Shown here in pieces: positions 26,120 to 34,528 of a stretch of DNA of 64,000 bases. The notes under the pieces are model-generated. The model saw nothing but the letters and a program-made list of their open reading frames with translations. It searched no databases and was not told the origin of the DNA. The stretch comes from a bacterium (lineage in GTDB: Bacteria > Planctomycetota > UBA1135 > UBA2386). The position numbers and the translations under genes are program-made. Positions within the stretch are counted from its first letter, which is position 1; each line of letters begins with the position of its first letter. Location of the stretch: assembly GCA_030432695.1 (NCBI GenBank), contig JAUILN010000003.1, forward strand, positions 1-64,000. Reading direction: 5' to 3'.

Positions 26120-28858
26120 GTGCCGACCACGTCCGAGATCCCGAAGTCCCTCGACCGCGCGTTCGACGCCTACCGTCGGAACGGCGATCTGCAGGCGCTC
26201 GGGCGGGTCTTCGATGCGACCGCGCAGCGACTCGTGCTGCTCGCCGCGCGCATCGTCGGCGATCCGCACCTCGCCGAGGACGTGCTGCAGCGCACCTTCG
26301 TGACAGCGATCGAGAAGCGGGAGGCCTGGGATGCGCGGCGCCCGCTGTGGCCCTGGCTGACCGGCATCCTGGCGCGTGAGGCTCAGGCCGTGCGTCGGAG
26401 TGCTCGCCGTGCGCCGGACGTGGCGCGGCTCGGTGGGTCCGGAATGGTCGAGGCTCCGGACGACCAACTCTGTCGGCGCGAATCGATCGAGCACGTGCTG
26501 GCGGCGATCGAGGCGCTCGGCCCCGCCTACCGACAGGTCCTGGTGCTGCACCTGGTCCATGGCCTGCAGGCCGCGCAGATCGCGACCGCGCTGGATCTGC
26601 CGGGTGGAACGGTGCGCAGCCGGCTCACGCGCGGGCTCGCTCGACTGCGCGCGAACCTGCCCGCCGCGCTGGCGGTGGCGTGGCTGCCGACGGAGCCGGT
26701 CGGCGCGGGAGTCGCCGAGGTCGAGGCCGTGCGGCGCGCGGTGCTGGAGGTCGGTGCCCGGGCCGTGCCCGTGGCGGGCTCGGGGATCGCCATGGGAGCC
26801 GTGGCAGGACTGTTCACGACGCTGCTGATGAGCAAGACGCAGATCACGGTGGCCGGCATCGCCCTCGCGCTGCTCGGCCTGTTCTTGCTGGTCGGACCGA
26901 GTCCGCTGCGCGGTGGCGAGGTCGAGCCTGCGCAGGTGGAGATCGTGCCGGCCGCTGGGCGGGTCGACAGCGACGCGCCCGAGCCCGAGCCCAGGTCGTC
27001 GCGCGTGCTCGCGGTCGCGGAGCCCGAAGCCGAGCCAGCACCGCAGTGCCTGGTGACCGGCCGGATCCACGACGTGCAGGGTCGGCCGGTGCCGGGCGCG
27101 GAGGTGCGGATCGTGGCCCACCACGGCGGGTTGAACGATCCGGTGGAGGTCGCGGCGTGGACCGACATCGAGATCGCAGCCGACGGGTCGTTCGCGGTCT
27201 CGCTCGCCAGCATCTTCGAACTGCCGCCGTCGGTACGGAGGACGGCGAAGCTGGTGGCGTACCCCCGAGCCGTGGGGTTCTGGACCTACACCTACAACAT
27301 CCCCGACCACCGCGAGCCGTGGCTGCCGGGGCGAGATCCGGAGTACCACTTCGACATCGAGATGGAGCCCTACCGCAACGTGATCCGGGGGCGGGTGGTC
27401 GATGCTGGTGGCTTGCCGGTCGAAGGCGCGAAGCTGGTGCTGAACGGGCCCGAAGACCACGTGCGGCATACCTGGCTCGGTGCCGGGTCGTTCGCGATCC
27501 GTGCACACGAGGTGGGGACGTACCACATCGCGGCGACGCATCCGGATCTGGGGGTGACCGTCGCGCCGGCAACGGTCGAGGTCACCGACTCCTCGGGGGA
27601 ACAGCAGCTCGGCGATCTCGTGCTCCGGCCCGCGGTCGAGGTCGAGGGGACACTGCGGATGGCGGACGGCTCGCCGGCCGCTCACGTCGCGGCTTCCCTG
27701 CGCTCGCTCGAACCGGACCCGAGCGCCGGCTACGCGCTGGCCCGTGTCGCATTCGTGACCGACGAGTCCGGCCGGTTCCGGGTGCGGAGCCTGCGCGAGA
27801 GTCTGGCCGGCTACGCACTGAGCGTTCCCTACCTGCATCGTCGAGGGGATCCCGGCTACCAGACCTTCGCGATCGACCCCAGAGCGGGACCGATCGACCT
27901 CGAGCTGCAGGGTCAGCACCTGGCGATCACGGTGCGCGATCCCGAAGGTCATGTCGTCGGGGACTGGCTCGGCATCCGCGCCTGGCTGCCGCCGGAAACA
28001 CCCGATCCGGAGGCGATGGAGCGCCTGCTCACTCATGGCGACCGCGTCCCGGGGGGCGTCTCCTGCCAGGTGCCGTATGGGTTCGCCGGTCGTCTCGCGG
28101 CGGTCGTCGCGACCGACAGCGTGCTGATCGTGAAGGCCGACGCGGTCGGTTGTTTCCCTGCTGCGGCCTGGCACCGGGCCGACCTCGGCGTAGCCCGCGC
28201 GGCGATCGATCTGACGCTGCAGGCGCAGGTGCCGGGGGTCGGTGGTCGGCTCCGCTTCGACGTGCGCGACGAGCGCGGCACGCCGGTCACGGACTTCGCG
28301 GTCCGGGTGAGCCATCCCGCAGCAGCACTGGTCGTCGAGGACCTCGAGCGGAGCGCGCTCGGTCCGGACGGAGTCAGCGGACCGCTGCCGCCGGGGCGGC
28401 TCTCCCTCTCCTTCCGCAGCGGGCCGCGCGTGCTCGAGGACGCCTTCTGGGATCGCTGCGACGAGCCGGTCGTGGTCCATGCCGAGGTGGTCGAAGGCCG
28501 GATCACTGACGTGCCGGTGCAGATCGTGCGCCGCGGGGTGGTCCGGCTCGCGCTCACCCGCCGCGCGACCGAGGTGTTCCTGAACGATGTCCGGATCCGG
28601 GGTTCGGGCGCGAGCGGGGAGATCGATTGGACCTTCAAGCAGCGCGATCCGGACGGCAGCTACACGGGAGCCGGCTCGATCTGGTTCCAGCAGGGCTACG
28701 CGGGGCCGGTGTTCGCCTACGGCCGGGCGGCGTCCGGGCCGGTGTCGATCAGCATCGAGGTGCCCGGCGAGCGCGTGCGGCAGATCCGTGCCGAGGTCCG
28801 GCCGCACGAGGTCACGGCGATCCCGGTCGACCTGGACGCTCCGCCGGACGAGCGCTGA
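26120..28858 (+). CDS. Second ECF-type sigma factor/transmembrane/CarboxypepD-like fusion
   Basis: A 912-residue fusion. Residues about 12-180 form an ECF sigma factor: region 2 (IVGDPHLAEDVLQRTFVTAI, near 45-65; WLTGILAREAQAVRRSARR) and region 4 (LQAAQIATALDLPGGTVRSR, about 149-168, after YRQVLVLHLVHG). One transmembrane helix lies near 243-262 (ITVAGIALALLGLFLLVG). The remaining 650 residues contain at least four carboxypeptidase-regulatory-like beta units (CLVTGRIHDVQGRPVPGAEV, VIRGRVVDAGGLPVEGAKLV, VEVEGTLRMADGSPAAHVAA, GGRLRFDVRDERGTPVTDFA). Start is GTG 26120 after AGGGGGC. Same layout as the gene at 10235 but with diverged sigma and sensor parts; no anti-sigma gene is adjacent. Confidence 0.9.
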   Translation: MPTTSEIPKSLDRAFDAYRRNGDLQALGRVFDATAQRLVLLAARIVGDPHLAEDVLQRTFVTAIEKREAWDARRPLWPWLTGILAREAQAVRRSARRAPDVARLGGSGMVEAPDDQLCRRESIEHVLAAIEALGPAYRQVLVLHLVHGLQAAQIATALDLPGGTVRSRLTRGLARLRANLPAALAVAWLPTEPVGAGVAEVEAVRRAVLEVGARAVPVAGSGIAMGAVAGLFTTLLMSKTQITVAGIALALLGLFLLVGPSPLRGGEVEPAQVEIVPAAGRVDSDAPEPEPRSSRVLAVAEPEAEPAPQCLVTGRIHDVQGRPVPGAEVRIVAHHGGLNDPVEVAAWTDIEIAADGSFAVSLASIFELPPSVRRTAKLVAYPRAVGFWTYTYNIPDHREPWLPGRDPEYHFDIEMEPYRNVIRGRVVDAGGLPVEGAKLVLNGPEDHVRHTWLGAGSFAIRAHEVGTYHIAATHPDLGVTVAPATVEVTDSSGEQQLGDLVLRPAVEVEGTLRMADGSPAAHVAASLRSLEPDPSAGYALARVAFVTDESGRFRVRSLRESLAGYALSVPYLHRRGDPGYQTFAIDPRAGPIDLELQGQHLAITVRDPEGHVVGDWLGIRAWLPPETPDPEAMERLLTHGDRVPGGVSCQVPYGFAGRLAAVVATDSVLIVKADAVGCFPAAAWHRADLGVARAAIDLTLQAQVPGVGGRLRFDVRDERGTPVTDFAVRVSHPAAALVVEDLERSALGPDGVSGPLPPGRLSLSFRSGPRVLEDAFWDRCDEPVVVHAEVVEGRITDVPVQIVRRGVVRLALTRRATEVFLNDVRIRGSGASGEIDWTFKQRDPDGSYTGAGSIWFQQGYAGPVFAYGRAASGPVSISIEVPGERVRQIRAEVRPHEVTAIPVDLDAPPDER

Positions 28859-29032
28859 TCTGCAGGTTCTCCAAGAAGTCGTGTTCGCTCCCAGGGCCCC
28901 ATGGCGAGTCCTGAGGCAGTGCGCCGCACCGGCTCCCTGCAGCCCGGCGCCCCGCATTCCGGCGCTGGGTTCCCGGCGCCACGAACCGCTGCAGTCCGGC
29001 TCCGGTCGGCTGCCCTCTCAGGAGAACCCGCC

Positions 29033-31363
29033 ATGTCGTCGAGCAAGTTGCCCCGTGTACCCGGGGTCCGTACCGCGCTGTCCGTCGCGGCCATCGCACT
29101 GTCCGCCGTTGCCCAGGATCCCGTCGAGGCCCGGCTTCCGACCGGTCTGTCCGACGGACTGATCGTCCCGCTGCACCGCGCGCCGAGTGACGACGGCGAC
29201 GCTGCACCGCTGTGGGCCGTCGGTCCCGACTACAAGGTGTCGTTCGGGACGACCGCGGAGGACGTCGGGATGCGCTTCTTCCCGGTCCTCGGCGTCGATG
29301 CGCCGCGCAACCTGCCGCTCGCCTGGCGGACCATCGGCGTGACGCGAGGCAGCACCGACCTGCTCGATGCGGCGCGTCAGCCGCGCGAGGCCGGTCCGCT
29401 GTGCTTCGAGATCGATCACGGCAATTGCGTGGAGCGCTACGACGTGCGCGGGGATGGCGTCTACCAGAGCTTCGTCTTCGCCGGGCCGACGGCTGGCGAG
29501 GGCGACCTGGTCCTCCACGGCGCTGTCGAGACCGAGCTGCGCGCAGCGGCCCGCTCCGGCATGCACGCGCCGCTGGTGTTCGCCGACGCGCAGGGTCGCG
29601 AGACGGTCCGCTATGGCGCGGCGTTCGCCTTGGATGCCGCCGGGCGTCGCATGCCGATCGACACCGCCTTCGACGGCACGGTCGTCTCACTGACCGTTCC
29701 GGAGGCCTGGCTCGCCGATGCCGTCTGGCCGGTCACCGTCGACCCGTTGACCTCGCGCAGCCAGACCTCGATCAGCGGCGCCACGCTCGCCTCGCCGGTC
29801 ATCGCGCGCGACGACAACTTCAACCGACGGATGGTGGTCTACCGGCGTGCGAGTGCCGGCAACGACTGGGACCTCTTCGGCCGCGTGATGGCCGACGACC
29901 TGTCGGGCCAGCAGACGATCCTCAGCGAGGTGTCGGCCGCGGTCTCGGTCAAGGCGGCCGATGTGGTCGCGGCCGGCTCCGCGGCGGGACGATGGGTCGT
30001 CGCGATGGAGCGGGAGACCGCGACGATCCGTTCCGTCGGCATCTATCTGCACCCGAAGAGCGACGTGAACCTGAACACCGGCACCAACGGCGCGATCCCG
30101 CGCCCGGCCGGCCGTCACCACGGTGCGCCGAAGCTCGGTGGTAGCCGGACCGACGACCTGGTGCTCGTGGCCTTCGAGAGCGATACCGATCTCGGCGGCA
30201 CCGACCAGACCGAGGTCCTGCTCACCGTGCTCGACGCGGTGAACGGAACCCTGACGCCGCGCCGCTCCGCCAACGACGTCTCGCAGACCCCCTACGATGC
30301 CGAGGCCGTGTCGGTCTCGCAGCGCGGTCTCGGCGGCGACGACCAGTGGGTCGTCGCCTGGCAGGAGTTCTCGCACGCAGTGCCGAACGACGATTGGGAC
30401 ATCCAGATCAACCGGGTGAACCTCGACGGCACGACCGACGGGATGCGCACGGTGACCACCGACGTGCCGGGCAACCGGCATGCGCAGGCGCCGCAGCTCG
30501 CCGGCGAGCGGGGCATGTTCGGTCTCGCCTACCTGTCGCGCGACAACACCGGTGCCGCGGCCTCGGAGTCCGGCGATCGGCTGGTGTTCCGGACCATCGG
30601 CTGGCCCTCGAACAACGTCCACCCGACGGTCTACACCGAGCGGGAGATCGCCACCGACGGCTCGTCGCTGCTGAAGCTCGACCGACGTGCCCGCCTCCTG
30701 GCCTTCGACACCCGCACCGACTCGCACTTCGCCCTGGCCTACGAGCGCCGCGGTCTGCTGCTGCCGGCGGTGAACCACGAGCTGCGCGTGGCGCGTCTCG
30801 CCTGGAGCGGTGCAGTGCTCGAATCCCTGGTGCCCGAAGCCAGCGCCGGCTTCTTCGCCGAGTTCACGCCGATCTCGACGGTGTTCGACGACGACCACCA
30901 GACCTTCGCTCTCTCCTACGCCGATGCAGGTGGCGGGGGCATCCAGCGGGTCTTCGGGCGCGACCTCGAGCACCCCGCCGCGTCTGCGACCACCTACGGC
31001 GTCGGTTGTCAGGGCAACATCAGCTTCGTGAACCGCACCGGTGCGACGCCGCCGCGGGCCGGCTCGCGCTTCACGCAGATCGCCCTGTCCGGTGCGGCGC
31101 CGGGCCATCCGACCTGGCTGTTCGCCGCCGTCGGCCCTGCCGACCTACCGCTGCCGTTGGCTGGCAACGGCTGCCGCCTGCTGCTCTCGACCCAGATCCC
31201 GCTGATCACCGTCGGCAACTGGATCGCGCCGCAGAACGGGGTGATCGAGGTGGATCTCGAGTTGCCGGCCTCGGTCGCGGGGGCGGATGTCTACTGGCAG
31301 TTCCTGCAGCTGGTGGGGCCGACGCTGCGGACCTCGAACGGGCTGCACACGGCGATCCGCTGA
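29033..31363 (+). CDS. Large secreted beta-propeller-like protein with C-terminal GC module
   Basis: A 776-residue exported protein. ATG 29033 has a good AGGAG site upstream, and the signal peptide ends near AVAQ. The first ~240 residues form a module ending WPVTVDPLTS, resembling the leader module of secreted SBBP or FG-GAP type proteins. Residues about 250-640 are repeated beta strands of a propeller type (RRMVVYRRASAGNDWDLFG, LVLVAFESDTDLGG, WVVAWQEFSHAVPNDDWDI, GLAYLSRDNTG). The shared C-terminal module begins at about 656 (GVGCQGNISF) and includes LPASVAGADVYWQFLQLVG and a terminal SNG. Function unknown, likely surface-exposed or released. Confidence 0.8.
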   Translation: MSSSKLPRVPGVRTALSVAAIALSAVAQDPVEARLPTGLSDGLIVPLHRAPSDDGDAAPLWAVGPDYKVSFGTTAEDVGMRFFPVLGVDAPRNLPLAWRTIGVTRGSTDLLDAARQPREAGPLCFEIDHGNCVERYDVRGDGVYQSFVFAGPTAGEGDLVLHGAVETELRAAARSGMHAPLVFADAQGRETVRYGAAFALDAAGRRMPIDTAFDGTVVSLTVPEAWLADAVWPVTVDPLTSRSQTSISGATLASPVIARDDNFNRRMVVYRRASAGNDWDLFGRVMADDLSGQQTILSEVSAAVSVKAADVVAAGSAAGRWVVAMERETATIRSVGIYLHPKSDVNLNTGTNGAIPRPAGRHHGAPKLGGSRTDDLVLVAFESDTDLGGTDQTEVLLTVLDAVNGTLTPRRSANDVSQTPYDAEAVSVSQRGLGGDDQWVVAWQEFSHAVPNDDWDIQINRVNLDGTTDGMRTVTTDVPGNRHAQAPQLAGERGMFGLAYLSRDNTGAAASESGDRLVFRTIGWPSNNVHPTVYTEREIATDGSSLLKLDRRARLLAFDTRTDSHFALAYERRGLLLPAVNHELRVARLAWSGAVLESLVPEASAGFFAEFTPISTVFDDDHQTFALSYADAGGGGIQRVFGRDLEHPAASATTYGVGCQGNISFVNRTGATPPRAGSRFTQIALSGAAPGHPTWLFAAVGPADLPLPLAGNGCRLLLSTQIPLITVGNWIAPQNGVIEVDLELPASVAGADVYWQFLQLVGPTLRTSNGLHTAIR

Positions 31364-31398
31364 TCTACGACTTCCGGGAGGGGTAGATGCCAGGATGA
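31360..31398 (+). repeat. Bipartite repeat after a stop codon, copy 2
   Basis: The same 14-base block as at 23371 overlaps the stop of the propeller gene (31360-31373), and the second block GATGCCAGGATGA follows at 31386-31398, closer than in copy 1. Here ATCTAC can pair with GTAGAT (31363-31368 with 31383-31388), a weak hairpin. Confidence 0.45.
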
Positions 31399-31579
31399 TC
31401 GTCAGCGCGGCCGAGTGCCTCGGGGCGTGGCGAGCGCAGCGAGTCATGCCCATCCCCTGGCGGCAGGAGGCCGCGCTGAGCGGGTGTCGGCAGGTGTCCG
31501 GCCGGCTTAGAGTTCGGGGTGGTCCGGAGCACGACGATCCTGCGCCGGACCCGTTCCGTGCCTCGATCGGTTGTCCGTG

Positions 31580-34528
31580 ATGCCAAGCCCCACCCTGCGA
31601 CTCGTCGGTCGCGCGTTCCTCGTCGCGCTGTCGGTCGCCAGCCTGACCGCTGGTGGGCTCTCGAGCCAGACGCCGATGCTGCTGCGCGACGTCAATGCGT
31701 TGCCGCCGAGCCCGGTGCTCTCCTCGTGGCCCGAGCGATTCAGCTACTTCGGTGGTGCGCTCTACTTCGGCGCGGAACACCCGCAGCACGGTCGCGAGCT
31801 GTTCCGGAGTGACGGCACCGCGGCCGGCACGGGACTGTTCCACGAGTTCACGCCGGGCACCGCAGGCAGCGAGATCGGTCGCCTCGTGCCGGTCGGCAAC
31901 CAGGCCTTCTTCGTCGCGTCCTCGCCCGCCGCGGGGACCGAGCTGTGGGTCACCGACGGGACCACCACCCGGATGGTGATCGACCTCTCGCCCGGACTGA
32001 ACCGGGGAGCCTACGGAAGCATGGCGCCCTTCGGCGGCAACCTGCTGTTCGCGGGCCGCGACCCCGCGCACGGCACGGAGCTGTGGCTGACCGACGGGAC
32101 CGCGGCCGGCACGCGGATGGTGATCGATCTCCGGGCCGGGCTGACTGGCTCGTCGCCGCACGACCTCCAGGAGATCGGCGGTCGGATGGTGTTCGCCGCC
32201 GGCACCGACCAGAACGGCGTGGAGCTCCTGGTGACCGACGGCACGGCGGCCGGCACGCAGCTCCTCGCCGACCCGCGAGCGGGGGTCACCGATTCCGGCC
32301 CCCGGTTCGTGGGTCGGGTGAACGGCAAGCTGCTCTACCGACTCACCGGTTGGTCCGACCGGCTGATGCTGACCGACGGCACGCCACCGGGCACCACCGT
32401 GCTCACCAATGTGGCCTTGGTCGGCGAGTCGTTCGCGGACCTCGGTGGCCTCGGCGTGTTCACCGCCTCGGAGGGCCGGTTCGGCCGCGAACTCTGGGTG
32501 ACCGACGGCACGGTGTCCGGCACGCAGCTGCTGATGGACCTCGTGGTCGGTGCCGAGAGCAGCGATCCCTTCGTGCTCGGTACGGCGGGCACCCGCGCCC
32601 TGTTCGCCGTGGACCGGGGACAGGGCGAACTGTGGTCGACCGACGGCACCGTGGCGGGCACGCTCCTCCTGCGATCGCTGGACGTCTATCCCGGTCCCGG
32701 CAGTGAGTCGGTCCGCGGTCTCGTGTTCCGCGCCGACGATGGCGTGGCCGGCGTCGAGCCGTGGGTCTCCGACGGGACGCTCGCCGGGACCGCCTTGTTG
32801 CGGGACATCCAGCCGGGGCCGGCCGACAGTTCGCCGAGCGGCTTCACCGCGTTCTCGGCGCTGGTCGCCTTCGGCGCCGAGGACGACAAGGGCGTCGAGC
32901 CCTGGATCACCGATGGCTCGACCGCCGGGACCCAGCGGCTGGCGGACGTGGCCGACTACCCGCCGCAGAACACGGCGAGCAGCAACCCAATCAGTGGCGT
33001 CGATTGGCACGGCAGCCTGCTGTTCCTCGCGGAAGGGGGGCGCACCGCGTCGTGGGGTGGGGCCGTCGCCGAGCCGTTCGCGAGCGACGGCACCGCGGCC
33101 GGGACCGGGCTCTATCACCGTTTCCCCGGCGACAACCCGTTCACGAGCCTGAGCTACGGCCGGGAGAACCCGCGGCTGCACGTCTACGGCGGCATGCTGT
33201 CGCTGATCGTCGACGACTTCCCCTACGTCGTGTGGAGCGACGTGGGGAACGGACCCGTGGCGGGCAGTCCGATCGATCTGGACGGTCACGACCCGTTGAC
33301 CGACTACGCCTATGCCGGCGGTTACGCGTGGCTGAAGAGCTACAAGCTGTTCCGCGTGCGAGGTGGCGTGGTGGCCGAGGCCCTCGATCAGTGCTGGGGT
33401 CGCTTCGCGCGGATGGGGACCTGGATGATGGCCTCGGCGATCGACCAGGGGCAGGACGGCCTGTTCCGCTGTGATGGAACCGGTTGCACGCTCGTGGCGG
33501 CGACGAGTCAGGGCGATGTGGCCGTCGTGGGAACGCGCGCCTTCTACTCCGCGAGGGATCCGGGAAACCAGCTCGACCAGGAGTTGGGAGTCTGGGATGG
33601 GGCCACCAACACGGCAGTCGTGCTCGATGTCGTGCCCGGGGCTTCGTCGATCCACCCCCAAGCCTTGGAGCGCTTCGGCGACGGCGTGATCTTCACCGGA
33701 GACGACGGTGTGAACGGTCGGCAGGTCTGGGTCAGCGACGGCACGCTCGCCGGCACCCGTTCGATCTCGAGCTTCTCGAGTTCGGGAGCGCTGTGGAACG
33801 TCCGGTTCCTACCTGTGGGCGCCGACCGCATGCTGTTCGTCGGCTCGGAGCCGAGCCTCGGTACGGAGGTCTGGGTCGCGGACCACAGTGGCGTGAGGTT
33901 GCTCGCCGACCTGGAGCCCGGTCCCGGTTCCTCGCGACCGCGACTGCTCGGCGTCGTCGGCGAGGAGGCCTGGTTCTCCACCGATTCGCCTCCGGCGGTC
34001 TGGCGCACCGACGGCTCCACCGCGGGGACGACGCAGGTCATCACCGGGTCCGCGTATTGGATGACGGTCGTGGCCGGCAAGGTGTACTTCGACCACGACG
34101 ACGGCGTGCATGGCCGTGAGCCGTGGGTCGTCTCGGCGGGTGCGACCGCCAAGACCCTCGGCGAAGGCTGTGGGGTCGGACCGCGCACGCCTTGGCTCGC
34201 GGCGTCGGATCCGGTGCTGGGAAGAGCATGGACGTTCTCCGGCGGCGGTGGCCCGACGGGATCGATCGGTCTCGCCGTGCTCGGCGTTCCGGCCGTGTGG
34301 CCCACCCGGCTGGCCGGTCATTGCGTGGACTATCTGCGACCCGCGTCCCTCTCGGTCGTGAAGTCCACGTCGCGGGCCGACCTGGCGTGGCAGCAGTCGA
34401 CCGCTCTGCCGAACGACCCTGCGCTGAACGGCTTGCAGCTCGGCCTGCAGTACTGGGTCGGACCGTCGTCCAACCCGCTCGGCGTGGAGAGTTCGCCGAT
34501 GGTCTGGCTCAGCCTGGGGGCCTGGTGA
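31580..34528 (+). CDS. Secreted ELWxxDGT-repeat protein (long form)
   Basis: A 982-residue exported protein (signal segment RAFLVALSVASLTAGGLSSQ). About thirteen ELWxxDGT-type repeats (ELFRSDGTAAGT, ELWLTDGTAAGT, EPWVSDGTLAGT, QVWVSDGTLAGT) fill residues 60-850, with strands of the FxAxDxxxGxEPW kind between them; the repeats around 33100-33500 are more degenerate. The shared C-terminal module starts near residue 860 (GEGCGVGPRTPW) with ALPNDPALNGLQLGLQ. ATG 31580 was chosen over TTG 31571. The TGA overlaps the ATG of the next gene (TGATG at 34526-34530), so the glycoside-hydrolase-like protein is translationally coupled. Confidence 0.9.
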   Translation: MPSPTLRLVGRAFLVALSVASLTAGGLSSQTPMLLRDVNALPPSPVLSSWPERFSYFGGALYFGAEHPQHGRELFRSDGTAAGTGLFHEFTPGTAGSEIGRLVPVGNQAFFVASSPAAGTELWVTDGTTTRMVIDLSPGLNRGAYGSMAPFGGNLLFAGRDPAHGTELWLTDGTAAGTRMVIDLRAGLTGSSPHDLQEIGGRMVFAAGTDQNGVELLVTDGTAAGTQLLADPRAGVTDSGPRFVGRVNGKLLYRLTGWSDRLMLTDGTPPGTTVLTNVALVGESFADLGGLGVFTASEGRFGRELWVTDGTVSGTQLLMDLVVGAESSDPFVLGTAGTRALFAVDRGQGELWSTDGTVAGTLLLRSLDVYPGPGSESVRGLVFRADDGVAGVEPWVSDGTLAGTALLRDIQPGPADSSPSGFTAFSALVAFGAEDDKGVEPWITDGSTAGTQRLADVADYPPQNTASSNPISGVDWHGSLLFLAEGGRTASWGGAVAEPFASDGTAAGTGLYHRFPGDNPFTSLSYGRENPRLHVYGGMLSLIVDDFPYVVWSDVGNGPVAGSPIDLDGHDPLTDYAYAGGYAWLKSYKLFRVRGGVVAEALDQCWGRFARMGTWMMASAIDQGQDGLFRCDGTGCTLVAATSQGDVAVVGTRAFYSARDPGNQLDQELGVWDGATNTAVVLDVVPGASSIHPQALERFGDGVIFTGDDGVNGRQVWVSDGTLAGTRSISSFSSSGALWNVRFLPVGADRMLFVGSEPSLGTEVWVADHSGVRLLADLEPGPGSSRPRLLGVVGEEAWFSTDSPPAVWRTDGSTAGTTQVITGSAYWMTVVAGKVYFDHDDGVHGREPWVVSAGATAKTLGEGCGVGPRTPWLAASDPVLGRAWTFSGGGGPTGSIGLAVLGVPAVWPTRLAGHCVDYLRPASLSVVKSTSRADLAWQQSTALPNDPALNGLQLGLQYWVGPSSNPLGVESSPMVWLSLGAW

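Noticed and set aside
25841..28957. A 1038-residue open frame on the minus strand across the second sigma fusion
   Set aside because: Antisense of a well-supported gene and it runs through the hairpin element; no domain or start signal.
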